DNA from: Bradyrhizobium sp. LHD-71
GTDB taxonomy: Bacteria > Pseudomonadota > Alphaproteobacteria > Rhizobiales > Xanthobacteraceae
Reading direction: 5' to 3'
Length of the DNA: 64,000 bases
NCBI RefSeq assembly: GCF_031157255.1
Contig: NZ_JAVIFX010000032.1
Location: forward strand, 27,411 to 91,410
In this document: positions 45,082-54,369 of the stretch, in pieces
Layout of the letters: every line of letters begins with the position of its first letter
Position numbering within the stretch: position 1 is the stretch's first letter
Notes under the pieces: generated by a model
The model's input: only the letters and a program-made list of their open reading frames with translations
Databases searched by the model: none
Told to the model about the DNA's origin: nothing
Translations under genes and position numbers: made by a program

Positions 45082-46353
45082 CTAACTCACTTCGACCTTG
45101 CGAACGGTGACCCTGCTACCCTCGGTCAGGTTCACCGCCGGATTGAGCACGACCTGATCACCGGGCTGGACTCCTTCACGCACTTCGACTCTTGTGCCGA
45201 AGTCCCGCGCGATCGAGACCTGCTGCAAATGCACGGTGCCGTTGCGCACGAGCGCGACGTGGAGGCCATTCTGGTCGAACACCAGCGCATCCGACGGGAC
45301 GATCATCGACGGTGTCTTGCGCGGGATCGATAATTCGACAGTGCAGTAGATGCCGGGGCTGAGCAGACCATCCGGATTCGGCACGTCGATCTCGGTCAGC
45401 AGTGTCCGGCTTCCCGGCTGCAACGCGGTCGCGATCCGCGTGACCTTCCCCGGAAACGTCCGTCCCGGAATCTCGGGGACGCGGATATCGGCATCGACGC
45501 CGGGGGCCACCCCAAAGGCCTCGTCCTGCGGCACGAAGACCTGGGTTCGGATCACGGCGGAATGCATCAGTGTGAACATGAAGGTCGATCCGGCCTGCAC
45601 CAGACTGCCATTGTCGACATTGCGCTGTGTGATCACACCGTCGAACGGCGCCACCACGCGCTGATAGGCCTTCTCTTGCTGAAGGACCCTAATCTGAGCC
45701 TCCTGCGCCGCGATGTTGGATTGGGCGACGCCGACGGCGGCCTGCTGCGCTCGCAGGGTGAGACGGTCGTTGTCGCCCTGCTGCGCCGTCAACCAACCCT
45801 GCTTGACGAGATTGCTGTCCCGCGCATTGGTGACGTCGGCGAGCTCACGGCTTGCTTGCGCCTGCTGGAGCGCCGCCTGGTTCTGGGCGAGAGTCGCCTG
45901 CGCCTGCGCGATCTGCTGGTCCAGCTCCGGAGCGGTGATGTCGGCGAGGAGATCGCCCTTCTTCACATGGGTGCCGATATCCACGTAACGCTTCTCGATA
46001 TAGCCGCTGGTCCGCGCGAAGATATTTGCCGCCTCGAAAGCCGTCGTCGTCGCCGGCAGGCTGACCTTCATGATGTCGCCGCTAGGCTGGACCGTCGCCA
46101 CCCGAACATCCGGCACGGCGGTTCTGGCCTGCTCTGCCACTGCGGCGACCTCGCGCGCGGCCTGATAGTGCCGCCAGCCGCCAATGCCGAGACCGCCCAC
46201 GAGGATCAGAACGATGCCGCCTCCGAGCACCGCACCACCGTAGCGGCGGCCCGATTTCGGCTCCTTGCCGGGGAGCTCCACGATCCGCAGGCTCTCCGCA
46301 CCCGGACGGCCTCCCGCCTTGTCGTCATTGGTCCGCATGCGAACATCACTCAT
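45082..46353 (-). CDS. RND efflux periplasmic adaptor (HlyD family)
   Basis: This 423-residue adaptor has a basic N-terminus followed by one membrane anchor (GGAVLGGGIVLILVGGLGIGGW). The first lipoyl half (YIEKRYVDIGTHVKKGDLLADI), a long coiled hairpin (QQIAQAQATLAQNQAALQQAQ), the second lipoyl half (APFDGVITQRNVDNGSLV) and the beta-barrel follow. The C-terminal SRVTVRKVEVS ends just before the exported low-complexity gene. It connects the RND pump with an outer-membrane channel not encoded here. Its start overlaps the pump stop (ATGA). Confidence 0.92.
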   Translation of the reverse strand: MSDVRMRTNDDKAGGRPGAESLRIVELPGKEPKSGRRYGGAVLGGGIVLILVGGLGIGGWRHYQAAREVAAVAEQARTAVPDVRVATVQPSGDIMKVSLPATTTAFEAANIFARTSGYIEKRYVDIGTHVKKGDLLADITAPELDQQIAQAQATLAQNQAALQQAQASRELADVTNARDSNLVKQGWLTAQQGDNDRLTLRAQQAAVGVAQSNIAAQEAQIRVLQQEKAYQRVVAPFDGVITQRNVDNGSLVQAGSTFMFTLMHSAVIRTQVFVPQDEAFGVAPGVDADIRVPEIPGRTFPGKVTRIATALQPGSRTLLTEIDVPNPDGLLSPGIYCTVELSIPRKTPSMIVPSDALVFDQNGLHVALVRNGTVHLQQVSIARDFGTRVEVREGVQPGDQVVLNPAVNLTEGSRVTVRKVEVS

Positions 46354-49300
46354 TGCGGTTGCTCCTCGAATACGCCGTGGTGAGGCTTGCCATCGTTACG
46401 CTTGCGCAACATGGCGAACAGATAAGGCACGACGAGCAATGTCGTCGGGGTCGCGAACAGCAGCCCGCCAATGACGGCCCGTGCAAGGGCTGCATTCTGC
46501 TCCTCACCGGGGCCTCCGATCGCCATCGGGATCATGCCGACGATCATCGCTGCGGCGGTCATTAGGACGGGACGGATCCTGGTGCGGCCGGCGCTCAACG
46601 CTGCCTGGAATGCGGAGTGTCCCTTCAACTGCTCGTCGCGCGCGAACGTCACCAGCAGGATGGAATTTGCGGAGGCCACGCCGACCGCCATGATCGCTCC
46701 CATCAGCGAGGGCACGTTCAGCGTCGTTCCCGTGATGAACAGCATCGTCACTATGCCGCAGAACGTTGCCGGCAGCGCGAGGATGACGACGAAGGGATCG
46801 CCGAAGTTCTGGTAGTTCACCACCATCAGCAGGTACACCAGGATGGCTGCGAACAGCAGTCCGATCCCGAGATCGCGGAACGACTGATGCATGCTCTGGA
46901 TCTGCCCCAGAACCTGAATCGAATTGCCCGGCTGGAGCTGCTTCTGCAGCGTGGACGTGACCTTGTTGATGTCGGCCGCGACGCTGCCGAGGTCACGTCC
47001 CTGCACGCTCGCATAAACGTCGAACACCGGCTGGACATTGGCCTGGTTCGAATTGGTGGGAACGGTGCCGCGCTTGAAGGTCGCGACATTGCTGAGCAGG
47101 CCCGGCACCGTCTGCCCACTTGCCGCAACCGATGCCGACACCGGCGTATTCCCCAGTGCATTCAGCGAATTGGCCCTGTACTCCGGTGTCTGCACGGCGA
47201 GGTAATAGGGAATGCCCGACGTCGGATCGGTCCAGAAATTCGGCGAGACCTGCGCGGACGAGCTGAGGCTGACATTGATGTTGGTCGCGACTGCGCTGGC
47301 ATTTAGGCCCAGTTGTGCCGCCCGGGTCCGGTCGATGTCGGCATAGAAGGCGGGAGCATCGACCTCCTGCTGGAGATGGGCATCGACGATGCCGGGGATC
47401 GTGGACAGGCTCTTCTGAAGCTCCTTCGCTACGGCCAGATTGTTGGCACCGTATCCGACCGTGCGGACGTCTATCTGCGCGGGCAGTCCGAAGTTCAGGA
47501 TCTGCGTGACGATGTCGGCTGCCTGGAAATAGAAGGTGTCTTCTGGGAATGCCGATGGCAGCACCTGGCGCAGCTTCCTGACGTAATCCGCCGTCGGCCT
47601 GTGTCCGTCCTTCAATGACACGAGGATGGTGCCGTCATTGCCTCCGATCGTCGAGCCGTCCGTGAAGGCGAGGTTGTAGGCGCGTGCCGGAAGCCCGATA
47701 TTGTCGACGATCAGCGCCCGGTCCCGCTCCGGAATGACCTCGCGAATCCTGTCCTCGACCGCCTGGAAGATCGCCTCCGTCTTCTCGATGCGGGTGCCCG
47801 CGGGCGCGCGAACGTGAAGCTGGATCTGGCCGCCATCGATCAGAGGATAGAAGTCGCGGCCGACATAGGCGAACATGACGGCCCCGAGCGCCAACACCAG
47901 CACGGCGACGACGGGCACGATGGCGCGACGTTGCAGCAAGGTCAGCAGGAGCACGGAATAGCCATTGCGCAGCCGTTCGAAACCGCGCTCGAACGCCGCC
48001 GAGGCGCGCGCGAAGATGCCCGACGGGCTTTCGCCCTCGCCGTGGCGCCGCTCGCCTTTCAAGAGCAGGCCGATGGTGATCGGCGTGAGCGTCCGCGACA
48101 GCCCATAGGAGGCCAGCATTGCGAACACAACGGCGAGGCCGAGCGGCGTGAAGAGGTATTTCGCCGGTCCCTCCAGGAACACGACCGAGGTGAACACGCA
48201 GCTGATCGCGAGCGTGGAGACCAGTGTGGGCACCGCGATCTCGGCGGCGCCGTGCAGCGTCGCCTCCGGCAACGGCATGCCCTCTTCGGTCCAAAGCCGA
48301 TGCGTGTTCTCGATCGTCACCGTGGAATCGTCGACCAGGATGCCGACCGCGAGCGCAAGTCCGCCGAGTGTCATCGTGTTCAGGGTCTCGCCGAGGAAAT
48401 TGAGGACGACCAGCGAGGACAGCATCGCCAGCGGGATCGAGATCAGGACGACGAGCGTTGAGCGCCACGACCCCAGGAACATCAGGATCATCAGCGCCGT
48501 GAGCCCGGCAGCGATCGCGCCCTCCCGCAGCACGCCGTTAACCGAATGGGTGACGAACACCGACTGATCGAACAGCTCGTTGATCTTGAGTCCCGCAGGC
48601 GCTGAGGCGCGGATCGATGCCAGGGCGTTCTTCACGCCATTGACGACCGCGAGCGTCGAGGCATTGCCGTTCTTGATCACGCTGAGCAGGACGGAGCGGT
48701 GGCCGTCCTCACGCACGATGTTCTGCTGCACCTGGGAGCCGTCACGGACCTGGGCGACGTCCTTCAGGAAGATCGTCGCCCCATTCGCGAACTTGACGGG
48801 GATCATGTTGAGATCCTCGATCGAGGCCGGCGTCGCATTGGTCCGAACGGTGTACTGGGTGTCGCCGATCTTCGCCGTGCCGGTCGGCAGCGTCAGATTT
48901 TGGGTGTTGACCGCATTGACGATGTCGAGCGGCGTCAGCCCGCGCGACAGCAGTTTGTTCGGATCGATGTCGACCATGATCTGACGGTACTTTCCGCCGG
49001 CGGGCGTCGGCAGCGTCACGCCGGGAACGGGCGCCAGTTGCTGGCGTACCCGATAGATGCCGAAATCATAGAGCTGCTGCTCGTTCAGGCTGCTGGATTC
49101 GAGACTGAGCTGGAGCACCGGCACGCTCGATGCGTTGAACTGCACGATGATCGGCGGCTGAATGCCGGGCGGCATCAGGGCGCGGATGGCGTTGGTCGCC
49201 GACACGATCTGCGAGATCGCGAGATCGAGGTTGACATCGGGCTGGAAGTAAATCTTCTGGACCGACAGACCGTTGAGAGTTTGCGCCTCGATGTTCTTGA

Positions 49301-49532
49301 TGCCGCTGACATTGGCGCTGATCGAATATTGGCTATAGGTGCTGACGCGCTGCTCCATCTCCGGCGTCGACAGGCCGGTATAGCTCCAGATCACCGTGAC
49401 CACGGGGATGCGGATCTCCGGGAAGACGTCCGTCGGCATCGACCGGATCGCGATGCCGCCGAGAAACAGGATCAGCGCCGCAAGCACGTAGAATGTGTGC
49501 GGAAACCGCAGCGCGAAGCGAACAATTCCCAT
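46350..49532 (-). CDS. RND efflux permease
   Basis: This 1060-residue pump has the standard RND architecture: MGIVRFALRFPHTFYVLAALILFLGG at the start, helix-4 motif LAVGILVDDSTVTIENTHR with the paired Asp of the proton pathway, and the C-terminal half with GVASANSILLVTFARDEQL and RPVLMTAAAMIVGMIPMA. It is only distantly similar to the first pump (13689-16832). The gene follows the sigma-factor gene by 79 bp and is coupled to the adaptor gene. The substrate is unknown. Confidence 0.94.
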   Translation of the reverse strand: MGIVRFALRFPHTFYVLAALILFLGGIAIRSMPTDVFPEIRIPVVTVIWSYTGLSTPEMEQRVSTYSQYSISANVSGIKNIEAQTLNGLSVQKIYFQPDVNLDLAISQIVSATNAIRALMPPGIQPPIIVQFNASSVPVLQLSLESSSLNEQQLYDFGIYRVRQQLAPVPGVTLPTPAGGKYRQIMVDIDPNKLLSRGLTPLDIVNAVNTQNLTLPTGTAKIGDTQYTVRTNATPASIEDLNMIPVKFANGATIFLKDVAQVRDGSQVQQNIVREDGHRSVLLSVIKNGNASTLAVVNGVKNALASIRASAPAGLKINELFDQSVFVTHSVNGVLREGAIAAGLTALMILMFLGSWRSTLVVLISIPLAMLSSLVVLNFLGETLNTMTLGGLALAVGILVDDSTVTIENTHRLWTEEGMPLPEATLHGAAEIAVPTLVSTLAISCVFTSVVFLEGPAKYLFTPLGLAVVFAMLASYGLSRTLTPITIGLLLKGERRHGEGESPSGIFARASAAFERGFERLRNGYSVLLLTLLQRRAIVPVVAVLVLALGAVMFAYVGRDFYPLIDGGQIQLHVRAPAGTRIEKTEAIFQAVEDRIREVIPERDRALIVDNIGLPARAYNLAFTDGSTIGGNDGTILVSLKDGHRPTADYVRKLRQVLPSAFPEDTFYFQAADIVTQILNFGLPAQIDVRTVGYGANNLAVAKELQKSLSTIPGIVDAHLQQEVDAPAFYADIDRTRAAQLGLNASAVATNINVSLSSSAQVSPNFWTDPTSGIPYYLAVQTPEYRANSLNALGNTPVSASVAASGQTVPGLLSNVATFKRGTVPTNSNQANVQPVFDVYASVQGRDLGSVAADINKVTSTLQKQLQPGNSIQVLGQIQSMHQSFRDLGIGLLFAAILVYLLMVVNYQNFGDPFVVILALPATFCGIVTMLFITGTTLNVPSLMGAIMAVGVASANSILLVTFARDEQLKGHSAFQAALSAGRTRIRPVLMTAAAMIVGMIPMAIGGPGEEQNAALARAVIGGLLFATPTTLLVVPYLFAMLRKRNDGKPHHGVFEEQPQ

Positions 49533-49611
49533 GATGGTCTGCCTGGAACGGGTGGTGCGGGATGGGAGGACAGATGAGGGCGGGCGGATATCCGTTCAAA
49601 TGAAAACGCGT

Positions 49612-50571
49612 TCAGGGGATCGTTGCCGGGACATTCGCCCCCCTCGCGCGCCCACGGCGCGCCGCAAGCGGCAATACTTCACCGGCGCGGGCCGCGTCGC
49701 GCGCGGCGAGGATGACGGCGCGCCTGACCTTGGCGAAGGCGCGGATCTCGATCTGCCTGACGCGTTCGCTGGAGATCGACAGCTCGACGCCGAGCTGATC
49801 GAGCGTGACCGGGTGGTCTGTCAGCCGCCTCGCTTCCAGGACGTGGCGCTCGCGTGCCGTGAGGCCGCCCAGCGCGGCACGCAGGGCGCTGCTGCGGCGC
49901 TCGGACTGCTCGCGATCGGCCAGGATCGTCTCCGCGTCGACGGCGTCATCGACCAGCAGCGTTTCCCACTCGGCGCCATCCTCCTCGCCCCCGACGCGTG
50001 CGTTCAGCGACATGTCGCCGTTCAGGCGCGCGTCCATCTCCATCACCTCGCAGGCAGTCACCTCGAGCTTCTCGGCGATGACAGCGGCGACATCAGGCGT
50101 GAGCCTTGCCATCGCACCACCCATGGCCTTCCGCATCTCACCACGCAGCCGGAAGAACAGCTTCTTCTGCGCCGCCGTCGTGCCGATCTTGACCAGGGAC
50201 CAGGAGCGCAGGATGTAGGCATGAATGGAGGCCTTGATCCACGGCACCGCGTAGGTGGAGAACCGCGCGCCGCGGTCGGGCTCGAAGCGTGAGGCGGCGA
50301 TGACGAGACCGAGATTGGCTTCGGCGATCAAATCGACCAGCGGCAAGCCGTATCCCTTGTAGCCGCGCGCCACCTTGGCCGCGATCCGCAGATGACTGGT
50401 GACGAGCGCATTCGCCGCGCCCTCGTCCCGCGTCTCCTGCCATCGGCGCGCGAGCTGCTGCTCCTCGCCCGGCTCGAGAAATTCGTAGCGCTTGATGGCC
50501 ACCGCATACGCACTGAGGAACGGGACCGGCGCAGCGCTGGCATTTCTCGCGATCTCAAGACTGGTCTGCAT
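49612..50571 (-). CDS. RpoH-like alternative sigma factor
   Basis: This 319-residue sigma-70 family protein lacks region 1.1. Region 2 is visible as DLIAEANLGLVIAASRFEPDRGARFSTYAVPWIKASIHAYILRSW, and directly after it TTAAQKKLFFRLRGEM matches the RpoH box (Q-K-L-F-F). Region 4 is TLDQLGVELSISSERVRQIEIRAFAKVRRA. It resembles the multiple heat-shock sigma factors of rhizobia. The ATG at 50571 abuts the stop of the histidine kinase gene, so the two are tightly linked. It is unusual for an RpoH paralog to be part of an efflux/two-component operon. Confidence 0.87.
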   Translation of the reverse strand: MQTSLEIARNASAAPVPFLSAYAVAIKRYEFLEPGEEQQLARRWQETRDEGAANALVTSHLRIAAKVARGYKGYGLPLVDLIAEANLGLVIAASRFEPDRGARFSTYAVPWIKASIHAYILRSWSLVKIGTTAAQKKLFFRLRGEMRKAMGGAMARLTPDVAAVIAEKLEVTACEVMEMDARLNGDMSLNARVGGEEDGAEWETLLVDDAVDAETILADREQSERRSSALRAALGGLTARERHVLEARRLTDHPVTLDQLGVELSISSERVRQIEIRAFAKVRRAVILAARDAARAGEVLPLAARRGRARGANVPATIP

Positions 50572-52134
50572 CTAACACTCCCACATTTCGAAACGGCTGA
50601 CAGGTTTTAGGAGGCTTGCGGACGCGCAGGCCACTAAACTGGGCGTCACACCTCTGAATTCGGTTTCAGACATCCGGCATGTCCCGGCATCGAGAGCATC
50701 GCGCGTGGCCATCACATCCACTTCGCGCTTGCCTGATCCAACATCCGAGATCGGCATGCGGCGAGCTGCGCTTTCCCTTGCAGTGCAGGCCAGAATCTCG
50801 ACCCGACCCCCGGGCGCCGGACCGATGATCAGCCGAAAACCATGCAGCTTGACGATGGCGGCCACCAGGCTCAGCCCGAGCCCGACGCCCGGCGTGTTCC
50901 GTATCTTGTCGGAGCGGTAGAACCGCCGAAGCACCGCTTCGCGCTCCTGCTCGTTGATGCCGGGCCCGGTGTCGCTCACGCCAACGAGCGCCGTCCTGTC
51001 GTCCGATTTGAGCTCGAGCTTCACCCGACCGCCTGCCGGCGTGAACTTGACGGCGTTGTCCACGAGATTGGCGATCGCCTCGAACAGCAGGTCCCGGTCG
51101 CCCCACACCTGCACGCCCCGATCGATGACGACGCCGAGCGCGATGCCTTTGTCCTCGGCGATGGGCTCGTAGACGTCGCACACTTCGCGCAGGATCTCGT
51201 CCAGTGCGACGTTGCCGAAGCCGGCTGTGCGACGGTTGTTCTCGATCTCGGTCAGGCGCAGCAGGGCGGTGACGATCGCGAGCGACTGGTCGATGCCGGC
51301 GATCGCCTTGTCCGTGACTTCCTGAAGCTGCGCCAGCGTGGTCGCATGGGTTCGGCCGCGCTCCAGCGCCAGCCTTGCCCGCGTCAGCGGCGTCCTGAGA
51401 TCGTGGGCGATGTCGTTGCCGACGCCGGCAAGCGCGTTGATCATCGTCTCCATCTCGTCGAGCATGCCATTGACGATCCTGGCGAGCCGCGCGAACGGAT
51501 CATCCGCATTGCCCTCCGGAAGTCGCTCGCGCAGCTCCCCGGCCACGATTCGCTGGACCCGCTGGTTCACTTCCTCGACTCGTTTCTGGGCGCGGACGCT
51601 CAGCCAGGCGCCGGCGAGCACGCAGAGGCAGAAGGCGGGCAGCACGCCGAGCGCAAGCGCCTGCCCCACTACGCTCGATATCTCGCGCGTCTCATCGACG
51701 TGCCGTCCCAGCACCAGGACATCGCCATCATCGAGACGCCTGCCGACAGTTCTCACGATGGGGCTGCGGCCCGCCGCTGTCTCCAGCGGATCGAGCCGAA
51801 CGCCTTGCACTGTTCCGTCGAGATCGAACCCGCTTGGCACGCGGTCGATGTTGCCGGCAAGGCGCGCACCGCGGGCGCTGAACAGCCCGGCATAGTGCAC
51901 ATGCCGAGAATCCTGCTCAAGTTGATCGGCAACCGCGCGGGCGCGGCGATCCCGCGGCAGACCGGCCATGAAGTGGATCTGCGTAGTAATCATGCGATCG
52001 GAACGTGCGATCAGATAGTCGTCCAGCTCCCGGTAGACGAACGCGAACAATCCGACGACGAACAGCGCGAGGGTGGCGGCGACCGCCAGAGCCCACAGGA
52101 ACGTGTTCGAACGGATGAATTGCATCTGACGCAT
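50572..52134 (-). CDS. Sensor histidine kinase (OmpR/PhoP-partner type)
   Basis: This 520-residue membrane kinase has an N-terminal helix (FLWALAVAATLALFVVGLFAF), a periplasmic sensor of about 120 residues, a second helix, and a HAMP domain (VEEVNQRVQRIVAGELRERLP). HisKA follows with the phospho-His in GNDIAHDLRTPLTRARLAL, then HATPase with ANLVDNAVKFTP, SDTGPGI and GVGLGLSLVAAIVKLHGF. About 60 residues after the HATPase (from ISDVGSGKREV onward) resemble nothing and may be a read-through past an original stop. It pairs with the response regulator 8 bp upstream. Confidence 0.9.
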   Translation of the reverse strand: MRQMQFIRSNTFLWALAVAATLALFVVGLFAFVYRELDDYLIARSDRMITTQIHFMAGLPRDRRARAVADQLEQDSRHVHYAGLFSARGARLAGNIDRVPSGFDLDGTVQGVRLDPLETAAGRSPIVRTVGRRLDDGDVLVLGRHVDETREISSVVGQALALGVLPAFCLCVLAGAWLSVRAQKRVEEVNQRVQRIVAGELRERLPEGNADDPFARLARIVNGMLDEMETMINALAGVGNDIAHDLRTPLTRARLALERGRTHATTLAQLQEVTDKAIAGIDQSLAIVTALLRLTEIENNRRTAGFGNVALDEILREVCDVYEPIAEDKGIALGVVIDRGVQVWGDRDLLFEAIANLVDNAVKFTPAGGRVKLELKSDDRTALVGVSDTGPGINEQEREAVLRRFYRSDKIRNTPGVGLGLSLVAAIVKLHGFRLIIGPAPGGRVEILACTARESAARRMPISDVGSGKREVDVMATRDALDAGTCRMSETEFRGVTPSLVACASASLLKPVSRFEMWEC

Positions 52135-52142
52135 ATCGGCCG

Positions 52143-52823
52143 CTACTGGCGCCCGCGCAGGATGAAGCCGGAGCCGCGAACGTTATGGATCAGCTGTACA
52201 TCGCCGGGAGCATCGACCTTGTGCCGGAGCCGGCCCATGTGCACGTCGATCAGGTTGGTGGTCGCGGGAACGAATTTGTAGTTCCAGACCTCTTCGAGCA
52301 GCATTGCGCGCGTCAGCAATTGATCGCTCCGGCGCATCATGTATTCGAGCAGGCGGAATTCACGCGGCAGCAGGTCGATCTCGCGTTCGCCGCGCCGGGC
52401 AGTTCGCTCGATCAGGTCGAGCTCCAGCGGGCCCGCCACGAGGACGGTTTCGCGGTTCTCCGTCGGGCGGCGCAGCAAGGCCTCGATCCGCGCGACCAGC
52501 TCGACGATCGCGAACGGCTTGGTGAGATAGTCGTCGCCTCCCATGCGCAGGCCCCGCACGCGGTCGTCGACCGCCCCGAGCGCGCTCAGGACCAGCACGG
52601 GCGTCCTGATCTGGTCATTGCGCAGCGCCTCGACGACGGTCAGCCCATCCATGCCCGGCAGCATGCGGTCGACGATCATGGCATCGGGATGCGAGGTCCG
52701 TGCGTGGTCGAGACCTTCGATGCCGTTCGGCGCCCACTGCACCTCGAAACTGCGCTCGGCAAGCTCGGCGACGATCGCCTCCGCAGTTTCAATGTCGTCC
52801 TCGATCAGGAGAATCCGTGTCAT
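52143..52823 (-). CDS. OmpR-family response regulator
   Basis: ATG 52823 is chosen because AAGGTGGGA lies just upstream; GTG 52904 would add 27 low-quality residues. The 226-residue product has a receiver domain (ILLIEDDIETAEAI, phospho-Asp in MIVDRMLPGMDGL, Lys in YLTKPF) and an OmpR/PhoB winged helix (LLPREFRLLEYMM, NLIDVHMGRLRHKV, VRGSGFIL). It is the first gene of the run response regulator, kinase, sigma factor, RND pump, adaptor, exported protein, and is the obvious candidate regulator of that operon. Confidence 0.93.
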   Translation of the reverse strand: MTRILLIEDDIETAEAIVAELAERSFEVQWAPNGIEGLDHARTSHPDAMIVDRMLPGMDGLTVVEALRNDQIRTPVLVLSALGAVDDRVRGLRMGGDDYLTKPFAIVELVARIEALLRRPTENRETVLVAGPLELDLIERTARRGEREIDLLPREFRLLEYMMRRSDQLLTRAMLLEEVWNYKFVPATTNLIDVHMGRLRHKVDAPGDVQLIHNVRGSGFILRGRQ

Positions 52824-52900
52824 GAGCTTGGTCCCACCTTCTGCGCGGCGGTTCGGCCTGCGGCGGGACGGCGTGGGCCCGGCGGCTTGCGACGTCATGG

Positions 52901-53077
52901 TCACCGTCCCGTTCCGAGCGCACGGCGGCGCGCCCGCCTGCGATCGGCTACGCGCTGCATGACCAGATGGTGCTGCGGCGACAGCAGCAGCACTGAATTG
53001 ATTTTCAGGAATCCGGCCGCCTTTGCCACCAAGAGCGTCAGCAGGACGACAACGCGTCGTGCCATCGTCGTGATCAT
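52901..53077 (-). CDS. Possible small hydrophobic/basic protein
   Basis: ATG 53077 gives 58 residues: an amphipathic-to-hydrophobic start (MARRVVVLLTLLVAKAAGFLKINSVLLL) and a very basic end (RRRARRRALG). It lies directly upstream of, and on the same strand as, the response regulator. Nothing proves that it is translated, and no family is recognised. It could be a small membrane peptide tied to the two-component system, or only open frame in a promoter region. Confidence 0.25.
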   Translation of the reverse strand: MITTMARRVVVLLTLLVAKAAGFLKINSVLLLSPQHHLVMQRVADRRRARRRALGTGR

Positions 53078-53309
53078 CTTCGCCTCCATTCGGGCTGCGC
53101 TATGATGGAGATATGCCCGCAATCCGCGCGCCGTTACTCTCGCAAGGCAACGAAGGTTGCCTATTCGCACGATCGTGGTCGCGCTGGCGCAGCGGCTCAC
53201 AGGCCGTTGAACACCGGTGAGCAATTCGTGCATTTGGATCGGCGCCGGTCGTGCACATCTCCTGAAGGAGCCGGCTTGATCGGCCTGCTGTCATCAAAGG
53301 AGAAGCCGA

Positions 53310-53555
53310 ATGATCACTTCCAAGCTCTTGCCGATGGGGCTGATTGCAGCCGCCTTGATTGGAGGACCCGTCATGGCGCGCGAACACCATGCCCCCATGC
53401 GGCAGCCCGTGATGCAATCCGATACGGTCGCATCGAACGTACCGATCTATCAGGACAGCCGCGGCTGCGTGCCAGCACCGCGCGTCGGCGCGTTTGCGAC
53501 CGCGCCCTGGACCGGCAACAATGTGCCGTGCGAGCCCGGCACCGGCGCGTTCTGA
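53310..53555 (+). CDS. Small exported two-Cys protein (copy 2 of 2)
   Basis: These 81 residues have a signal peptide (LLPMGLIAAALIGGPVMA) and a mature chain ending CVPAPRVGAFATAPW then PCEPGTGAF. It is a clear paralog of 40622-40855, about 13 kb away and on the same strand. AAAGGAG precedes the ATG at a good distance. The mature loop between the two Cys is 3 residues longer than in copy 1. Function unknown. Confidence 0.72.
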   Translation: MITSKLLPMGLIAAALIGGPVMAREHHAPMRQPVMQSDTVASNVPIYQDSRGCVPAPRVGAFATAPWTGNNVPCEPGTGAF

Positions 53556-53577
53556 TCGCTGCACATCACATCGCACG

Positions 53578-53610
53578 AAGGAGCGGGATGAATTGTTCAG
53601 CCCGCTCCTT
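53578..53610 (+). terminator. Hairpin/terminator after small exported gene
   Basis: A perfect 10-bp stem (AAGGAGCGGG at 53578-53587 with CCCGCTCCTT at 53601-53610) with a 13-nt loop is followed by TCGG. It is 22 bp after the stop of the small two-Cys gene. The T-run is short, so it is a weak or accessory terminator. Confidence 0.6.
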
Positions 53611-53822
53611 TCGGCGCGCCGCGACGATGCGCACCAGGATCGCCTTTCCGGCTGGCGGCCTCATTCCTGAAGCCGAATTTAGTGGGATTGCCGCGCACCG
53701 TTCTTACCTCTCGTGCATCACGAGCCCAGTCATCAGGTGCCATCTCATCCGGAGCATTGGCTAGCACGACGCGAACGCGGACTGCGATGATGGCGGGCGG
53801 CTTGGCACGAAAGGAGTGTCCC

Positions 53823-54203
53823 ATGAAACGAGCAATCATGATCTTGGCAACGGCGGTGCTGGCCTCGACTCTGGCCGTCGGCACGGCCGCAGCGCATGGC
53901 GGTGGTGGCGGCGGAGGTCACGGCGGTTTTGGCGGTGGCGGCCACGGCTTCGGCGGCGGCGGCTTCGGCGGCGGCGCGCATTTCGGCGGGATCGGACATG
54001 CCGGAGGCTTTGGCGGAGGACGATTTGGCGGCGAGCATTTTGGGATCGGCCACGTCGCCTCCGGCGGCGCAGGCTTCCGCCAGCATGCGTTTCATCACTT
54101 CGGCCGTTATCGGCCCGGCTATGGATACTACGGCTACTATCCGGATTGCTACGATTGGTACGAGCTGCACCCCGGCGTGCCGTTGCCGCTGAGCTGCAGC
54201 TAG
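53823..54203 (+). CDS. Gly-rich exported protein
   Basis: ATG 53823 gives 126 residues: a signal peptide (IMILATAVLASTLAVGTAAA), then a stretch of about 65 residues rich in Gly, His and Phe with repeating GGGHGFGGGG-type units, and a Tyr-rich tail (YRPGYGYYGYYPDCYDWYE). Low-complexity Gly/His proteins of this sort are common in rhizobia and have no known role. The repeats make sequence homology uninformative. It is expressed from its own region after a 267-bp gap. Confidence 0.7.
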   Translation: MKRAIMILATAVLASTLAVGTAAAHGGGGGGGHGGFGGGGHGFGGGGFGGGAHFGGIGHAGGFGGGRFGGEHFGIGHVASGGAGFRQHAFHHFGRYRPGYGYYGYYPDCYDWYELHPGVPLPLSCS

Positions 54204-54369
54204 TCTGCACGCGCGGTGTTCGGCCTCGACCGCATGTCATGATTCAGGCCCACGTAGCGCCTCGTTCTCGCACCGGCGACACGTGGACCCTTCGCGAGAT
54301 CTGCCGTCAGCTTTCCACTGTGTGATTTCGGTCACAACAGAATCATCCGCCCTCGCCTACAATGATCAA

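Noticed and set aside
50842..52281. Plus-strand ORF of 479 residues
   Set aside because: It is antisense to the histidine kinase gene, with histidine/arginine-rich content and no domain.
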